Assembly (NCBI RefSeq): GCF_000409775.1
Contig: NZ_KE332396.1
Location: 1 to 64,000 of the forward strand
Reading direction: 5' to 3'
DNA: 64,000 nt
Source: Litchfieldella anticariensis FP35 = DSM 16096
GTDB lineage: Bacteria; Pseudomonadota; Gammaproteobacteria; Pseudomonadales; Halomonadaceae
Part shown: positions 28,169-37,283 of the stretch, piece after piece
Numbering within the stretch: position 1 is the stretch's first letter
How the letters are laid out: each line of letters begins with the position of its first letter
Position numbers and translations under genes: made by a program
Notes under the pieces: model-generated
What the model was told of the DNA's origin: nothing
Seen by the model: the letters and a program-made list of their open reading frames with translations, nothing else
Databases searched by the model: none

Positions 28169-29716
28169 ATGGCTTTGGTCTGGTTGATCCTGATCCCCTT
28201 CATTGGCGGCTTGCTGTGCTGGCAAGGGGAGCGCTGGGGCGACCAGCCTCCGCGCTGGATCGCCCTGGGTACCATGCTGCTGGTGCTTCTGATCACACTG
28301 GGATTGTGGTGGCATGGCGATTATCGGTTGCCAGCTGGCGCCGAGGCTGAGGCCGTGTCTTGGGCCATCGAGTGGCGCGCCGTATGGATTCCGCGCTTTG
28401 GCATTGAAGTGCACCTGGCGTTGGATGGCCTGTCGCTGGTGCTGATAGCGCTGACCGGCTTGCTCGGTGTGCTGGCGGTATTGTGCTCCTGGCATGAGAT
28501 TGGGCGCCGAGTCGGTTTTTTCCATCTCAACCTGCTGTGGATCCTGGCGGGGGTAGTCGGGGTCTTCCTGGCCATCGATCTGTTCCTGTTCTTCTTCTTT
28601 TGGGAAATGATGCTGGTGCCGATGTACTTCCTGATCGCGCTGTGGGGGCACAGCGGCTCGAGGGGCAGAACGCGAATCGGTGCGGCAACCAAGTTTTTCA
28701 TCTATACCCAGGCCAGTGGCCTCCTGATGCTGGTGGCGATCCTCGGCCTGGTCTTCGCCCATTACAATGCGACCGGCGAATACACCTTCAGCTATGCGGC
28801 GCTGCGAGAGACGCCGCTTTCCGACGAACTGTCGGTATGGCTGATGCTGGGTTTCTTCTTCGCTTTTGCGGTCAAACTGCCGGTGGTGCCTTTCCACGGT
28901 TGGTTGCCTGACGCGCATGCCCAGGCACCAACCGCCGGCAGCGTGGATCTTGCCGGCATCCTGCTCAAAACTGGCGCCTACGGCATGCTGCGTTTCGCGT
29001 TGCCGTTGTTTCCTGAAGCCTCCCAGGCATTTGCTCCGGTAGCGATGGGGCTGGGGTTGGTCGGTATTTTCTACGGTGCGCTGCTGGCTTGTGGCCAGCA
29101 GGACATCAAGCGACTGATCGCCTACACCAGTATCTCGCACATGGGCTTCGTGCTGATTGGCATCTATGCCGGCACCGAATTGGCGCTACAAGGGGTAGTG
29201 GCACTGATGGTGGCGCACGCCTTTTCGACCTCGGCCTTGTTTATCATCAGCGGCCAGATATACGAGCGCTTGCATACCCGTGACATGCGCGAGATGGGTG
29301 GCCTGTGGGGGCGCATGGGAAGCCTGCCGGGGTTCATGTTGTGTTTCGTGGTTGCCTCGTTGGGTATGCCAGGTACCGTCAACTTCGTTGGCGAGTTCAT
29401 GATCCTGTTCGGCAGTTTTCCGGTAGTGCCATGGGTGGCGGCGATCGCCAGTGCCGGGCTGGTGCTGGCTGCAATCTATTCGTTGCTGTTGATGCAGCGG
29501 GTGCATTACGGTCCTCCCCGGGGTGAGGGGCGTTTTGCCGATCTCGATCGGCGTGAATATGCCATGATGCTCGGGCTGCTGGCGCTGGTGTTGCTGCTCG
29601 GGCTGTTTCCGCAGCCATTGCTCGAGACCTCCGGCGCCACCATGCACGAGGTACAGCAGCTATTCAGCGATGCCGCGGCGCCTACATCGATCACTGAGCT
29701 GATGGGGGGGCTATGA
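28169..29716 (+). CDS. nuoM: NADH-quinone oxidoreductase subunit M
   Basis: NuoM is the middle antiporter-like proton pump. This 515-residue protein begins MALVWLILIPFIGGLLCWQ, very like Escherichia coli NuoM. It has FFFFWEMMLVPMYFLIALWGH with the conserved glutamate, KLPVVPFHGWLPDAHAQAPTAGSVDLAGILLKTGAYGMLRF and IAYTSISHMGFVLIGIYAG. GAGGAG ten bases upstream and the family N-terminus favour ATG 28169 over 28142. It overlaps nuoN in ATGA. Confidence 0.97.
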   Translation: MALVWLILIPFIGGLLCWQGERWGDQPPRWIALGTMLLVLLITLGLWWHGDYRLPAGAEAEAVSWAIEWRAVWIPRFGIEVHLALDGLSLVLIALTGLLGVLAVLCSWHEIGRRVGFFHLNLLWILAGVVGVFLAIDLFLFFFFWEMMLVPMYFLIALWGHSGSRGRTRIGAATKFFIYTQASGLLMLVAILGLVFAHYNATGEYTFSYAALRETPLSDELSVWLMLGFFFAFAVKLPVVPFHGWLPDAHAQAPTAGSVDLAGILLKTGAYGMLRFALPLFPEASQAFAPVAMGLGLVGIFYGALLACGQQDIKRLIAYTSISHMGFVLIGIYAGTELALQGVVALMVAHAFSTSALFIISGQIYERLHTRDMREMGGLWGRMGSLPGFMLCFVVASLGMPGTVNFVGEFMILFGSFPVVPWVAAIASAGLVLAAIYSLLLMQRVHYGPPRGEGRFADLDRREYAMMLGLLALVLLLGLFPQPLLETSGATMHEVQQLFSDAAAPTSITELMGGL

Positions 29717-31161
29717 CGTTGACCGTGACACACCTCATGGCGCTGCTGCCGCTGATCCTGGTTTGTGCCACAGCGATTGCGGCGATGCTGGGGATCGCCT
29801 GGCGACGCCATCATGCCGGTACGGCAGCGGTTACCGTCATGGGGCTCGTTCTGGCCCTGATATCGTTGCTGTCGATCTGGACGATGGCCCCGATCAAGGT
29901 GCCATTACTGGTCGTCGATGGTCTGACACTGTTCGCCGGCGTGATGATACTGGTCTCTTCCTTGGCATGTACCGCCTTGGCGTATGTCTACCTGGAGAAC
30001 TACCCCGGTCCCCGTGAAGAGTTCTACTTGCTCTTGCTGTGTGCCGCAGCGGGAGGCATGGTGTTGGCGGCAAGCCAACATCTGGCCTCGCTATTCGTTG
30101 GTCTCGAACTGCTATCCATGCCGCTCTACGGCATGCTGGCATATGCCTTCCCTGAACGTCGCTCGTTGGAGGCGGGCATCAAATACTTCATCCTGTCGGC
30201 GGCGGCCACCGCCTTTTTGTTGTTCGGTATGGCGCTGCTCTACGCCCAGGTGGGCCACCTGGACCTGACAGGTGTGGCGGCGTCATTCTCTGAACGTCCC
30301 GATGCCTGGGGGCTGGCCGGCATCGGCTTGTTGTTGGTCGGACTGGGCTTCAAGCTGTCGATCGTCCCCTTTCATCTGTGGACACCGGATGTCTATGAAG
30401 GAGCTCCTGGCCCTGCCGCCACATTCTTGGCCTCGGCAAGCAAGGTGGCGGTATTCGTGGTGCTGCTTCGCCTGGTGCTGTCGGCGCCAGGCTTTCAGGA
30501 TGACTGGCTGCGTGACGTATTGGCGGCGATGGCGCTAGCCGGCATGCTGGTGGGCAACCTGCTGGCCTTGGTCCAATCGAATCTCAAGCGCCTGTTGGGG
30601 TATTCGTCGATCGCTCATTTCGGCTATCTGCTGGTGGCACTGGTGGTCGGCGACGGGCTGGCCACGGAAACCGGAGGGGTCTATCTGCTTACCTACCTGG
30701 TGACCACACTGGGCGCCTTCGGTGTGGTGACGTTGCTCTCGAGCCCCTACAGCGGCGAGGATGCGGCAGCACTGCACCATTATCGGGGCCTGTTCTGGCG
30801 GCGCCCCTATCTCACCGCGGTACTCACCGTGAGCCTGCTGTCGCTGGCCGGCATTCCCTTCACGGCCGGCTTCATCGGTAAGTTCTACATCATTGCGCTG
30901 GGTGTCGAAGCACAGCGCTGGTGGCTGGTCGGCGGGATCGTGGTGGGCAGCGCGATCGGTCTCTACTACTACCTGCGGGTGATGGTCACCCTGTTCCTGG
31001 TCGAGCCCGGGATGCAGCGCCGCGATGCGCCGCGAGACTGGAGTGTACGCGCTGGAGGTGTGGTCGTGCTTGGGTTGGCGCTGTTGATTGTGCTGTTGGG
31101 CATCTATCCCGCGCCGATGATCGAATGGGTGGGGGTGGTGGAGCGCATTACTGCTGGATAA
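29713..31161 (+). CDS. nuoN: NADH-quinone oxidoreductase subunit N
   Basis: NuoN is the proximal antiporter-like pump and the last gene of the operon. The 482-residue protein shows FVGLELLSMPLYGMLAYAF, the key lysine region LEAGIKYFILSAAATAFLLFGMALLYA, LGFKLSIVPFHLWTPDVYEGAPGPAATFLASASKVAVF and LLGYSSIAHFGYLLVAL. With it, all thirteen complex I cistrons of the Escherichia type are present and apparently intact. Confidence 0.97.
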   Translation: MTLTVTHLMALLPLILVCATAIAAMLGIAWRRHHAGTAAVTVMGLVLALISLLSIWTMAPIKVPLLVVDGLTLFAGVMILVSSLACTALAYVYLENYPGPREEFYLLLLCAAAGGMVLAASQHLASLFVGLELLSMPLYGMLAYAFPERRSLEAGIKYFILSAAATAFLLFGMALLYAQVGHLDLTGVAASFSERPDAWGLAGIGLLLVGLGFKLSIVPFHLWTPDVYEGAPGPAATFLASASKVAVFVVLLRLVLSAPGFQDDWLRDVLAAMALAGMLVGNLLALVQSNLKRLLGYSSIAHFGYLLVALVVGDGLATETGGVYLLTYLVTTLGAFGVVTLLSSPYSGEDAAALHHYRGLFWRRPYLTAVLTVSLLSLAGIPFTAGFIGKFYIIALGVEAQRWWLVGGIVVGSAIGLYYYLRVMVTLFLVEPGMQRRDAPRDWSVRAGGVVVLGLALLIVLLGIYPAPMIEWVGVVERITAG

Positions 31162-31162
31162 T

Positions 31163-31186
31163 GTGCCGGCCCGCACGGACCGGCAC
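31163..31186. terminator. hairpin between nuoN and the convergent TRAP permease gene
   Basis: GTGCCGG and CCGGCAC form a GC-rich stem two bases after the nuoN stop. A T-rich tail is lacking on both strands, so Rho-independent termination would be weak. The loop can pair further (CCG/CGG). Confidence 0.45.
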
Positions 31187-31197
31187 GCTCTTCCGGC

Positions 31198-32610
31198 TCA
31201 CAGCACCGATGGCAACCAAGTGGCCAATTCCGGGAACAATGCCAGAGTGGCGAGCATGGTGAGTTGCAGCAGGATGAAGGGGATCACCCCCTTGTAGATC
31301 GCCGATGTTGGTACCGAGTCCGGCGTCACGCCGCGCAGGTAGAATAGTGCGAAGCCGAACGGCGGCGTCAGGAACGATGTCTGTAAGTTGACGGCGATCA
31401 TGATGCCCAGCCAGATGGGATCGACGCCCATCGCCAGCAGTACCGGACCGACGATCGGCACCACCACGAAGGTGATCTCGATGAAGTCGAGTATGAAGCC
31501 AAGCAGAAAGATCACCAACATGACCACGATCATGGCGCCGAGCACGCCGCCGGGCAGGGATTCGAACAGCTCGGTGACCAGTTCTTCGCCGCCGTAGGCA
31601 CGGAACACCAGCGAGAATAGTGCCGCACCAATCAGGATCAAGAATACCATGCTGGTGACTTGGGTGGTGGTCTGCACCACGGCCTTGAGCGTGGGACCAT
31701 CGAGACTGCGTTTGGCCATGGCCAGCAGTAGTGCACCGAAGGCTCCCACCGCCGAGGCCTCAGTGGGCGTGGCAAAACCGCCGAGTATTGAACCCAGTAC
31801 CGCGACGATCAGCGCCACTGGTGGCAGCATTCCCCTGAGCAGCAGTGGCCATAGGCTGCCTTGATGGTTCATTTCCTGCATCAGTTGTTGTCGCTCGACT
31901 GGTGGTGCCAGGCTCGGGCGTGCCCAGGCGATGAGCGCAACGAACACGATATAGGCGGCCACCAGTACCAGACCGGGCACCAGGGCTCCGATGAACAGAT
32001 CGCCGACGGATAGAGTCTTTGGACTCCAGACACCCATCGCCAATTGGGCTTGCTGATAGGCGGTGGAAAGTACGTCGCCGAGCAGTACCAAGGCAATCGA
32101 CGGTGGAATGATCTGGCCCAGAGTGCCGGTAGCGCAGATGGTTCCTGTGGCCAGTGCCGGTGAGTAGCCGCGCTTGAGCATCGTTGGCAGTGAAAGCAGG
32201 CCCATGGTTACCACGGTGGCACCGACGATGCCGGTCGAGGCGGCCAGCAGCATCCCTACCAGGGTGACCGAAATGCCCAGCCCGCCGCGTAAGGCACCGA
32301 ACAGCAGTGCCATGGCATCGAGCAGAGTTTCGGCGACCCGCGATTTCTCCAGCAGTACCCCCATCAGCACGAACAGTGGTACCGCCAGCAGCGTCTGGTT
32401 GGTCATGATGCCGTAAAGGCGGTTGGGCATGGCCGACAGGAAACCCGCATCGAATGACACGGCCACACCCATGGTGTCCAGTCCCAGGCCAAGGCCGGCA
32501 AAGATCAGGGCGGTACCGGCCAGTGACAGCGCTACCGGATAGCCCAGCATGAGAACGGCGCAGACGGCGGCAAACAGCAGGAACGGCATATAGTCGAGCA
32601 CGATGTCCAC
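31198..32610 (-). CDS. TRAP transporter large permease (DctM family), substrate unknown
   Basis: The 470-residue protein has about twelve membrane helices and DctM hallmarks: MLLAASTGIVGATVVTMGLLSLPTML, GTLGQIIPPSIALVLLGD, GGFATPTEASAVGAFGALLLA and LQTSFLTPPFGFALFYLRG. The longer length and the ISVTLVGMLLAASTG pattern place it near the TRAP group annotated for mannitol or chloroaromatic compounds, but no substrate can be assigned. The start is a GTG at 32610, 11 bases after GAGGAGG and two bases past the dctQ stop. No binding protein gene is adjacent. Confidence 0.9.
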   Translation of the reverse strand: MDIVLDYMPFLLFAAVCAVLMLGYPVALSLAGTALIFAGLGLGLDTMGVAVSFDAGFLSAMPNRLYGIMTNQTLLAVPLFVLMGVLLEKSRVAETLLDAMALLFGALRGGLGISVTLVGMLLAASTGIVGATVVTMGLLSLPTMLKRGYSPALATGTICATGTLGQIIPPSIALVLLGDVLSTAYQQAQLAMGVWSPKTLSVGDLFIGALVPGLVLVAAYIVFVALIAWARPSLAPPVERQQLMQEMNHQGSLWPLLLRGMLPPVALIVAVLGSILGGFATPTEASAVGAFGALLLAMAKRSLDGPTLKAVVQTTTQVTSMVFLILIGAALFSLVFRAYGGEELVTELFESLPGGVLGAMIVVMLVIFLLGFILDFIEITFVVVPIVGPVLLAMGVDPIWLGIMIAVNLQTSFLTPPFGFALFYLRGVTPDSVPTSAIYKGVIPFILLQLTMLATLALFPELATWLPSVL

Positions 32611-32612
32611 TA

Positions 32613-33164
32613 CTACAGTACCTCCTCGTGCTCGTGTAAGGGCTCGGCAGGTAGGCGACCGTGCAGAATCAGGATCTGACGGATGATTTGAGCGATGCCT
32701 TGCAGCAATAGCAGTGTCATCATCAGCAGGATCAGAGACTTGATCAGGAATACGATAGGCAGGTTGCCATCCGACGTTCGTTCCAGAATCGCCCAACTAC
32801 TCAAGACGTAGTGCCAGCTCGTAAAGGCGATGAACAGCACCACCGGCATCAGCAGAAACAGAGTGCCGCCGAGATCGACCCAAGCGCGACCGCGTGGCGA
32901 TAGGCGACGGTAGAAGATATCCACCCGTACGTGGCCGTCATGCTTGAGGGTATAGGCGGCGCCGAGCATGAACACCATGGCATGCATGGCCATCACCGAC
33001 TCCTGCATGGCAACGCTATGCACGCTGAAAACGTAACGCATCACCACGATGGTGAATTGCACCACCATCATTACCAGGACCAGCCAGGCGATACTGCGGC
33101 CGACGATATCGGTCAGAGCATCGAGCCGGCTGAGTGGGGCCGGCTCGCGAGTCGCGCGATTCAT
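32613..33164 (-). CDS. TRAP transporter small permease (DctQ family)
   Basis: The 183-residue protein has four helices with the DctQ pattern (LDALTDIVGRSIAWLVLVMMVVQFTIVVMRYVF, AYTLKHDGHVRVDIFYRR). It ends with an acidic-histidine tail HEHEEVL. It is tightly followed by the large permease gene. The gene upstream (105 bases away) is an unrelated hydrolase, so the DctP subunit must be encoded elsewhere or be lost. Confidence 0.9.
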   Translation of the reverse strand: MNRATREPAPLSRLDALTDIVGRSIAWLVLVMMVVQFTIVVMRYVFSVHSVAMQESVMAMHAMVFMLGAAYTLKHDGHVRVDIFYRRLSPRGRAWVDLGGTLFLLMPVVLFIAFTSWHYVLSSWAILERTSDGNLPIVFLIKSLILLMMTLLLLQGIAQIIRQILILHGRLPAEPLHEHEEVL

Positions 33165-33269
33165 GGAACCTCTCGCGGTAAAATGGTTTCAAGGTAAAGC
33201 AGCAGGAGCGCGCAATCATCGCCGATTGAGCGACAATCGTCATCCCTTATGCCTAATATTGAAAGGCGA

Positions 33270-34112
33270 TCAGTGCTTGTTGGGGTGTAAAAGCGATGCC
33301 AGTGTCTTCTGGCAGGCACTGGGCAATTGCACGTCGACAGCGATTGGCAAGTGGTCCGAAAAGAGCTGGTCGAGAACTCGCACGTCATGAGCGACCAGTG
33401 AGTTGGAGAGCAGGATATGGTCGAGCGCGCGTCGCGGTTGCCAGGATGGGTAGCTGAGCAGCGGACGCACCGGGTGCAAGGGTAGCGAGGTGCAGAAACG
33501 TGAATGCGAGTGGAGCTGCTCCAGTGTGCAGTTGAGATCGCCCATCACCACCACATGACGCAGCGGCGTGATGATTTCGCTCAGATAGTCGAGCTGACGA
33601 ATGCGGGCACGATGGCTCAGTGCCAGATGAGCCACGAATAGGTGCAGGGCGTCCTCGCCATCGCCGTAACGGGCATGAATGGCACCGCGTCCCGGTAGCG
33701 TGCCGGGTAGCCGGTGCTCTTCGATGCGCGTGGGATGCAGCCGCGACAGCAAACCATTGCTGTGCTGGGCGACACGGCCCAGGTTGCGATTGAGCTGCTG
33801 GAAATGGTGGGGAAAGCCAGCGCGCGCCGCCAGGTACTCGACCTGATTGACGTTGCCGGAGCGGAAACTGCCACCGTCGACCTCTTGGAGGCCGACGATG
33901 TCGAAGTTGCTCAGCACCTCGCTGACCATGTTGAGGCGGCGTTGACGCGTAGGGTGTGGCAGGAAATGCTGCCAACTACGGGTCAGGTAGTGGTGATAGG
34001 CCGAGGTCTGGATGCCGACCTGCAGGTTGAAGGTCAGAAGACGCAGGTGGCCGCTATCCACTACCGGGTGGCTACCGTCCCCTCTGCTGGATTTACTGAT
34101 TCCCGTCGTCAC
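33270..34112 (-). CDS. endonuclease/exonuclease/phosphatase (EEP) family hydrolase
   Basis: The 280-residue protein has the metal-dependent EEP fold: LLTFNLQVG near residue 24 (metal Asn), IVGLQEVDGG (metal Glu), VVMGDLNC (Asp/Asn), RALDHIL and the catalytic histidine in FSDHLPI. Substrate may be a nucleic acid, a phospholipid or another phosphodiester. The gene starts with a GTG inside the 3' end of dsbA (20-base overlap), with GAAGG three bases upstream. In pseudomonads the cytochrome c4-dsbA-EEP order is also seen, so the association is conserved though unexplained. Confidence 0.85.
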   Translation of the reverse strand: MTTGISKSSRGDGSHPVVDSGHLRLLTFNLQVGIQTSAYHHYLTRSWQHFLPHPTRQRRLNMVSEVLSNFDIVGLQEVDGGSFRSGNVNQVEYLAARAGFPHHFQQLNRNLGRVAQHSNGLLSRLHPTRIEEHRLPGTLPGRGAIHARYGDGEDALHLFVAHLALSHRARIRQLDYLSEIITPLRHVVVMGDLNCTLEQLHSHSRFCTSLPLHPVRPLLSYPSWQPRRALDHILLSNSLVAHDVRVLDQLFSDHLPIAVDVQLPSACQKTLASLLHPNKH

Positions 34113-34725
34113 GAACCTTCTCGATCAGTGCGCTGGCGATCTGTGGCATGTTCTCGAGGCTGCCGGCGCTCGACGGCGTGATCACATAGCGGCCTTCGAC
34201 GATCAACGCCGGAACCCCCATTAGTCCGTAAGCACGCATGCGAGCGTGGGCCTGGTTGACTTGGCTCTTGACGCCGAACGACGTCAAGGCCTGGCGGGCT
34301 TCGTCTTCGCTGACACCGTAGTCGCTGAAGAAGTCGGCGATATCGTCGACCTCGGTGAGATGGCGGCCTTCCTGGTGAACGGCATCGAAGAAATCGTCGT
34401 GCACGTCTTCGAGAATGCCCAGTTCCTGGGCGGCATAGAAGGCGACGGCATGCTTGTTCCAATCGCCGCCCATGGTGGCGGGCATACGCCGGAAGGTTAC
34501 ATCCTCGGGCAACTCGGCGACCCAGGCATTGAGCGGATCTTCCAGACTGTAACAGTGGGGGCAGCCATACCAGAAAGCTTCGACAACCTCGATCTGACCC
34601 TCTTCAACCTGGGTAGGCACCGCCTCGTCGAGCACCTTGTATTGCTCGCCTTCGACCAGCGATTGCGCTGAGGCCAGGGTCGATAGACTAAGGCCGGCGA
34701 GTACGGCAACCAATGTCTTGAACAT
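34093..34725 (-). CDS. dsbA: periplasmic thiol:disulfide interchange protein DsbA
   Basis: DsbA introduces disulfide bonds into exported proteins. The 210-residue protein has a signal peptide (cut after ASA, residue 20), the active site FWYGCPHCYSLE (Cys55 and Cys58 with the typical CPHC dipeptide) and the cis-proline loop GVPALIVEGRYVI. The helical insertion domain lies between. GGAG lies nine bases before the ATG. It follows the cytochrome c4 gene on the same strand. Confidence 0.96.
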   Translation of the reverse strand: MFKTLVAVLAGLSLSTLASAQSLVEGEQYKVLDEAVPTQVEEGQIEVVEAFWYGCPHCYSLEDPLNAWVAELPEDVTFRRMPATMGGDWNKHAVAFYAAQELGILEDVHDDFFDAVHQEGRHLTEVDDIADFFSDYGVSEDEARQALTSFGVKSQVNQAHARMRAYGLMGVPALIVEGRYVITPSSAGSLENMPQIASALIEKVRDDGNQ

Positions 34726-34875
34726 GCGAACAGACTCCTTGTCGAGCTCTTGCGAAGTATTCGGGAAAGGTAACAGGAAACGCTATCGCGGGCAGCATTC
34801 GTTCCGAGGCCTCGCAACGCTGGCTTTGAGCATCAAGCGTTGATCAAGGTTCCCACCCTCCTGGTGAAAAGTTGG

Positions 34876-34897
34876 AAGGCGGTCGTCGAGCCGCCTT
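34876..34897. terminator. hairpin between cytochrome c4 and dsbA
   Basis: AAGGCGG and CCGCCTT close on an 8-base loop about 26 bases after the cytochrome c4 stop. T residues follow on the plus strand (TTTT) and A residues on the other, so as a minus-strand terminator it is weak. Confidence 0.5.
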
Positions 34898-34923
34898 TTA
34901 CGATTCACCGGTCGGGATTGTGA

Positions 34924-35538
34924 TCAGTGCAAGCCATAGAGATAGTTGGCCACGGCTTGCATATCGCTATCGCTCATCTTGGCGGCAATATCGCGCATGA
35001 TGGCATTGGGATCGTTGCTGCGCTCGCCGGCAGCGAATGCCTGCAGGGTCGAGACCAGGTATTCGCGGTGCTGGCCGGATAGCGCTGGGTAAACAGCGGT
35101 GCCGATACCTTCGCCAGTGGGGGTATGGCAGGCGGCACAGGAGGGGATACCCTTGGCCATGTCGCCGGCACGGTACAGCTCGCGGCCGCGCTCCAACAAC
35201 GCTTCGTCGGGATTCGCCTGGCCCAGGTTGGATTCCTGCTGAGAGAAGAAAGCGGCGACGTCCCACGCGTCCTGGTCGGAGAAGTCATCGACCTGACCAG
35301 CCATCTGTGGCACGTTCCGGTCGCCATCACGGATGTTCATGATCTGCTTGGCCAGGTAGGAGGCCTGTTGGCCTGCAAGGTTGGGAAAGGCGCCAGAAGG
35401 ACTGATACCTTGCTGGCCGTGACAGGCTGCGCAGGTTTGTGCTTTCTCGCGCCCCGCCGCAGGGTCGCCTTCCATTTGCGCATGGGCCACGCCGATGGCG
35501 CTCATGGTCATTGCCAGGCTTGCCAGTAACTTTCTCAT
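34924..35538 (-). CDS. dihaem cytochrome c4
   Basis: The 204-residue protein has a signal peptide (cut after AHA, residue 20) and two haem-binding CAACH motifs at residues 36-40 and 134-138, each followed by a methionine ligand region (GDRNVPQMAGQ and NAIMRDIAAKMSD). Cytochrome c4 carries electrons in the periplasm to terminal oxidases such as the cbb3 or caa3 type. The ATG at 35538 was chosen because it begins the signal peptide. Divergent from engB, as in other gammaproteobacteria. Confidence 0.95.
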   Translation of the reverse strand: MRKLLASLAMTMSAIGVAHAQMEGDPAAGREKAQTCAACHGQQGISPSGAFPNLAGQQASYLAKQIMNIRDGDRNVPQMAGQVDDFSDQDAWDVAAFFSQQESNLGQANPDEALLERGRELYRAGDMAKGIPSCAACHTPTGEGIGTAVYPALSGQHREYLVSTLQAFAAGERSNDPNAIMRDIAAKMSDSDMQAVANYLYGLH

Positions 35539-35764
35539 CGCTAATCCACTATGCCTTTGATTGTTGACCGGTACGTACCCTGGGCGCCGTCCGTCGTTGT
35601 TTGCGCCTGTGGTGAAGCGCGGTTCGCTGTCGGCGAGAGCACGGTGGTACACTAGCGTGCCCCAGGTCACAAAAAAAATACACTGTATTATAACGACTCA
35701 CCCGAATGAGGTGAACGAGCCCTGCGTGCTATTCACGCCTTACTACTGCCAGGATTTCGCCCTA

Positions 35765-36388
35765 ATGTCGCGTCTCAACTACCAGACCGCCCGCTTTCTC
35801 ACCAGTGCCCCGACACTGGCGCAGTGCCCGCCTGATCTGGGCTGCGAAGTTGCTTTTGCGGGACGCTCCAATGCCGGAAAGTCCAGTGCAATCAATGCAT
35901 TGACACAGCAGAAGGCGCTGGCCCGTACCTCCAAGACGCCGGGGCGCACGCAGCTCATCAACTTCTTCTCCCTGGCGGGCGACGATGCTTGTCGCATGGT
36001 GGATCTGCCGGGCTATGGCTTTGCCAAGGTGCCGGAGAAGGTCAAACTCGAATGGCAACGCCATCTCGCTGAATACTTACGCGAGCGCCAGTCGTTGCGT
36101 GGGTTGGTGCTGGTGATGGACGTGCGCCATCCGCTGACCGAGTTCGACGAAATGATGCTGGGTTGGGCCGACGATAAGGACATGCCAGTACATATCCTGT
36201 TGACCAAGGCCGACAAGCTCAAGAGCGGTGCCGTCAAGAACGCTTTACAGCAAGTGAGGAGTCGCCTGCGCGATTGGGAGGACCTGGTCAGCGTCCAGCT
36301 GTTTTCGGCACTCAAGCGCCAAGGAGTCGAAGAGGCTCACGAGCGTTTGGACGATTGGTTGCTACGCGACTTCTCGGATAACCCCTAG
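35765..36388 (+). CDS. engB: ribosome biogenesis GTPase EngB (YihA/YsxC)
   Basis: EngB is an essential GTPase needed for assembly of the large ribosomal subunit. The 207-residue protein has G1 GRSNAGKSS (33-41), G2 TPGRTQ, G3 [10 protein letters not shown] and G4 TKADK. The start at ATG 35765 gives the usual N-terminus [16 protein letters not shown]; the open frame upstream lacks family similarity. Its stop overlaps the stop of the convergent HAD phosphatase gene by four bases. Confidence 0.95.
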   Translation: MSRLNYQTARFLTSAPTLAQCPPDLGCEVAFAGRSNAGKSSAINALTQQKALARTSKTPGRTQLINFFSLAGDDACRMVDLPGYGFAKVPEKVKLEWQRHLAEYLRERQSLRGLVLVMDVRHPLTEFDEMMLGWADDKDMPVHILLTKADKLKSGAVKNALQQVRSRLRDWEDLVSVQLFSALKRQGVEEAHERLDDWLLRDFSDNP

Positions 36389-37143
36389 TCGCGGAGAGTC
36401 GAGTCCAGCCGCTGGAGAAGATTGGGTAGTTCGCGAACGTGACGAAGGCGATAGACGCCGGCCGGCAACGCTCTCTCGGAGTCGTCATGGACATCGATCC
36501 AGGCCACGCGCATGCCCAGCCGCCAGGCTGGCAGCACGTCTTCGCGCCACGAGTCACCGACATGCAGCGCGCGTGAAGGAGTGCTGCCGAGACGTGCCAG
36601 CGCAGCCAGGAAAGGGCGTGCGTCAGGCTTGGGGGCGAGCATCTCACCGGCGGCGATCGTTACCGGGAAGTGAGCTGCCAAGGGTAGCCGTGTCAGGTCG
36701 GCATTACCGTTGGTAATCGCTGCGAGGCGGTAACGGCTGCGCAATTCGTCGAGCAGTGTCTCGACTTCCGGGTAGGGCGTCAGGTGATGACGTAGCTCGA
36801 GAAAACGATCGATGGCCGCGGCTGCCCACATTCTGGCGGCGCTGCGCGGTAGTCCGTATTCCTCCAGGAGCTCGCTCAGTGACCGTTCACGGATCCAGGT
36901 GAAGTCGCCGCGCCTTAGAGGGTGACGCTTGGCCAATTCAAGGCGACGTGCTTGGTAAGCACTTAGCGGAAAGCGCTCGCCATAGCGCCCATTCTGGTCG
37001 AGATGCGTTCCATGCCATGCTGCCAGAGCTTCGTCGAGCCAGGCGTAGTGCCCGGTTTCAGCATGTTCCATGACCGGGCGGTTGTCCCACAAGGTATCGT
37101 CGAGATCGAATGTCAGGGCATCGAGCGGGGCATGGAGGGGCAT
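36385..37143 (-). CDS. HAD-superfamily phosphatase, YigB-like
   Basis: The 252-residue protein has all HAD motifs: [14 protein letters not shown] with nucleophile Asp, AITNGNADL (motif II), the lysine in APKPDARPF (motif III) and [11 protein letters not shown] (motif IV). The closest family by context is YigB, a flavin-precursor phosphatase (5-amino-6-ribitylamino-uracil 5'-phosphate) normally encoded next to xerC. Here about 6.8 kb of other genes separate it from xerC. No clear Shine-Dalgarno precedes the ATG, and the gene must now use a promoter in the short gap at 37144-37283. Confidence 0.85.
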   Translation of the reverse strand: MPLHAPLDALTFDLDDTLWDNRPVMEHAETGHYAWLDEALAAWHGTHLDQNGRYGERFPLSAYQARRLELAKRHPLRRGDFTWIRERSLSELLEEYGLPRSAARMWAAAAIDRFLELRHHLTPYPEVETLLDELRSRYRLAAITNGNADLTRLPLAAHFPVTIAAGEMLAPKPDARPFLAALARLGSTPSRALHVGDSWREDVLPAWRLGMRVAWIDVHDDSERALPAGVYRLRHVRELPNLLQRLDSTLRD

Positions 37144-37250
37144 CGGGTATTCTCAGCGAGCAGGGTCGTCGTGGGGACTATGTCATGGTTGGACCATAAG
37201 CTGGCATAGGTGCTCGATGAAATCAATCGACTGAATACATTATTGAGATG

Positions 37251-37275
37251 AGCCTGGCTGTGATTCGGCCAGGCT
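37251..37275. terminator. hairpin downstream of the HglS gene
   Basis: AGCCTGGC and GCCAGGCT form a perfect 8-base stem with a 9-base loop just after the hglS stop. There is no T-run on the minus strand, so it may end transcription only in part or stabilise the 3' end. Confidence 0.4.
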
Positions 37276-37283
37276 GACTTCTG

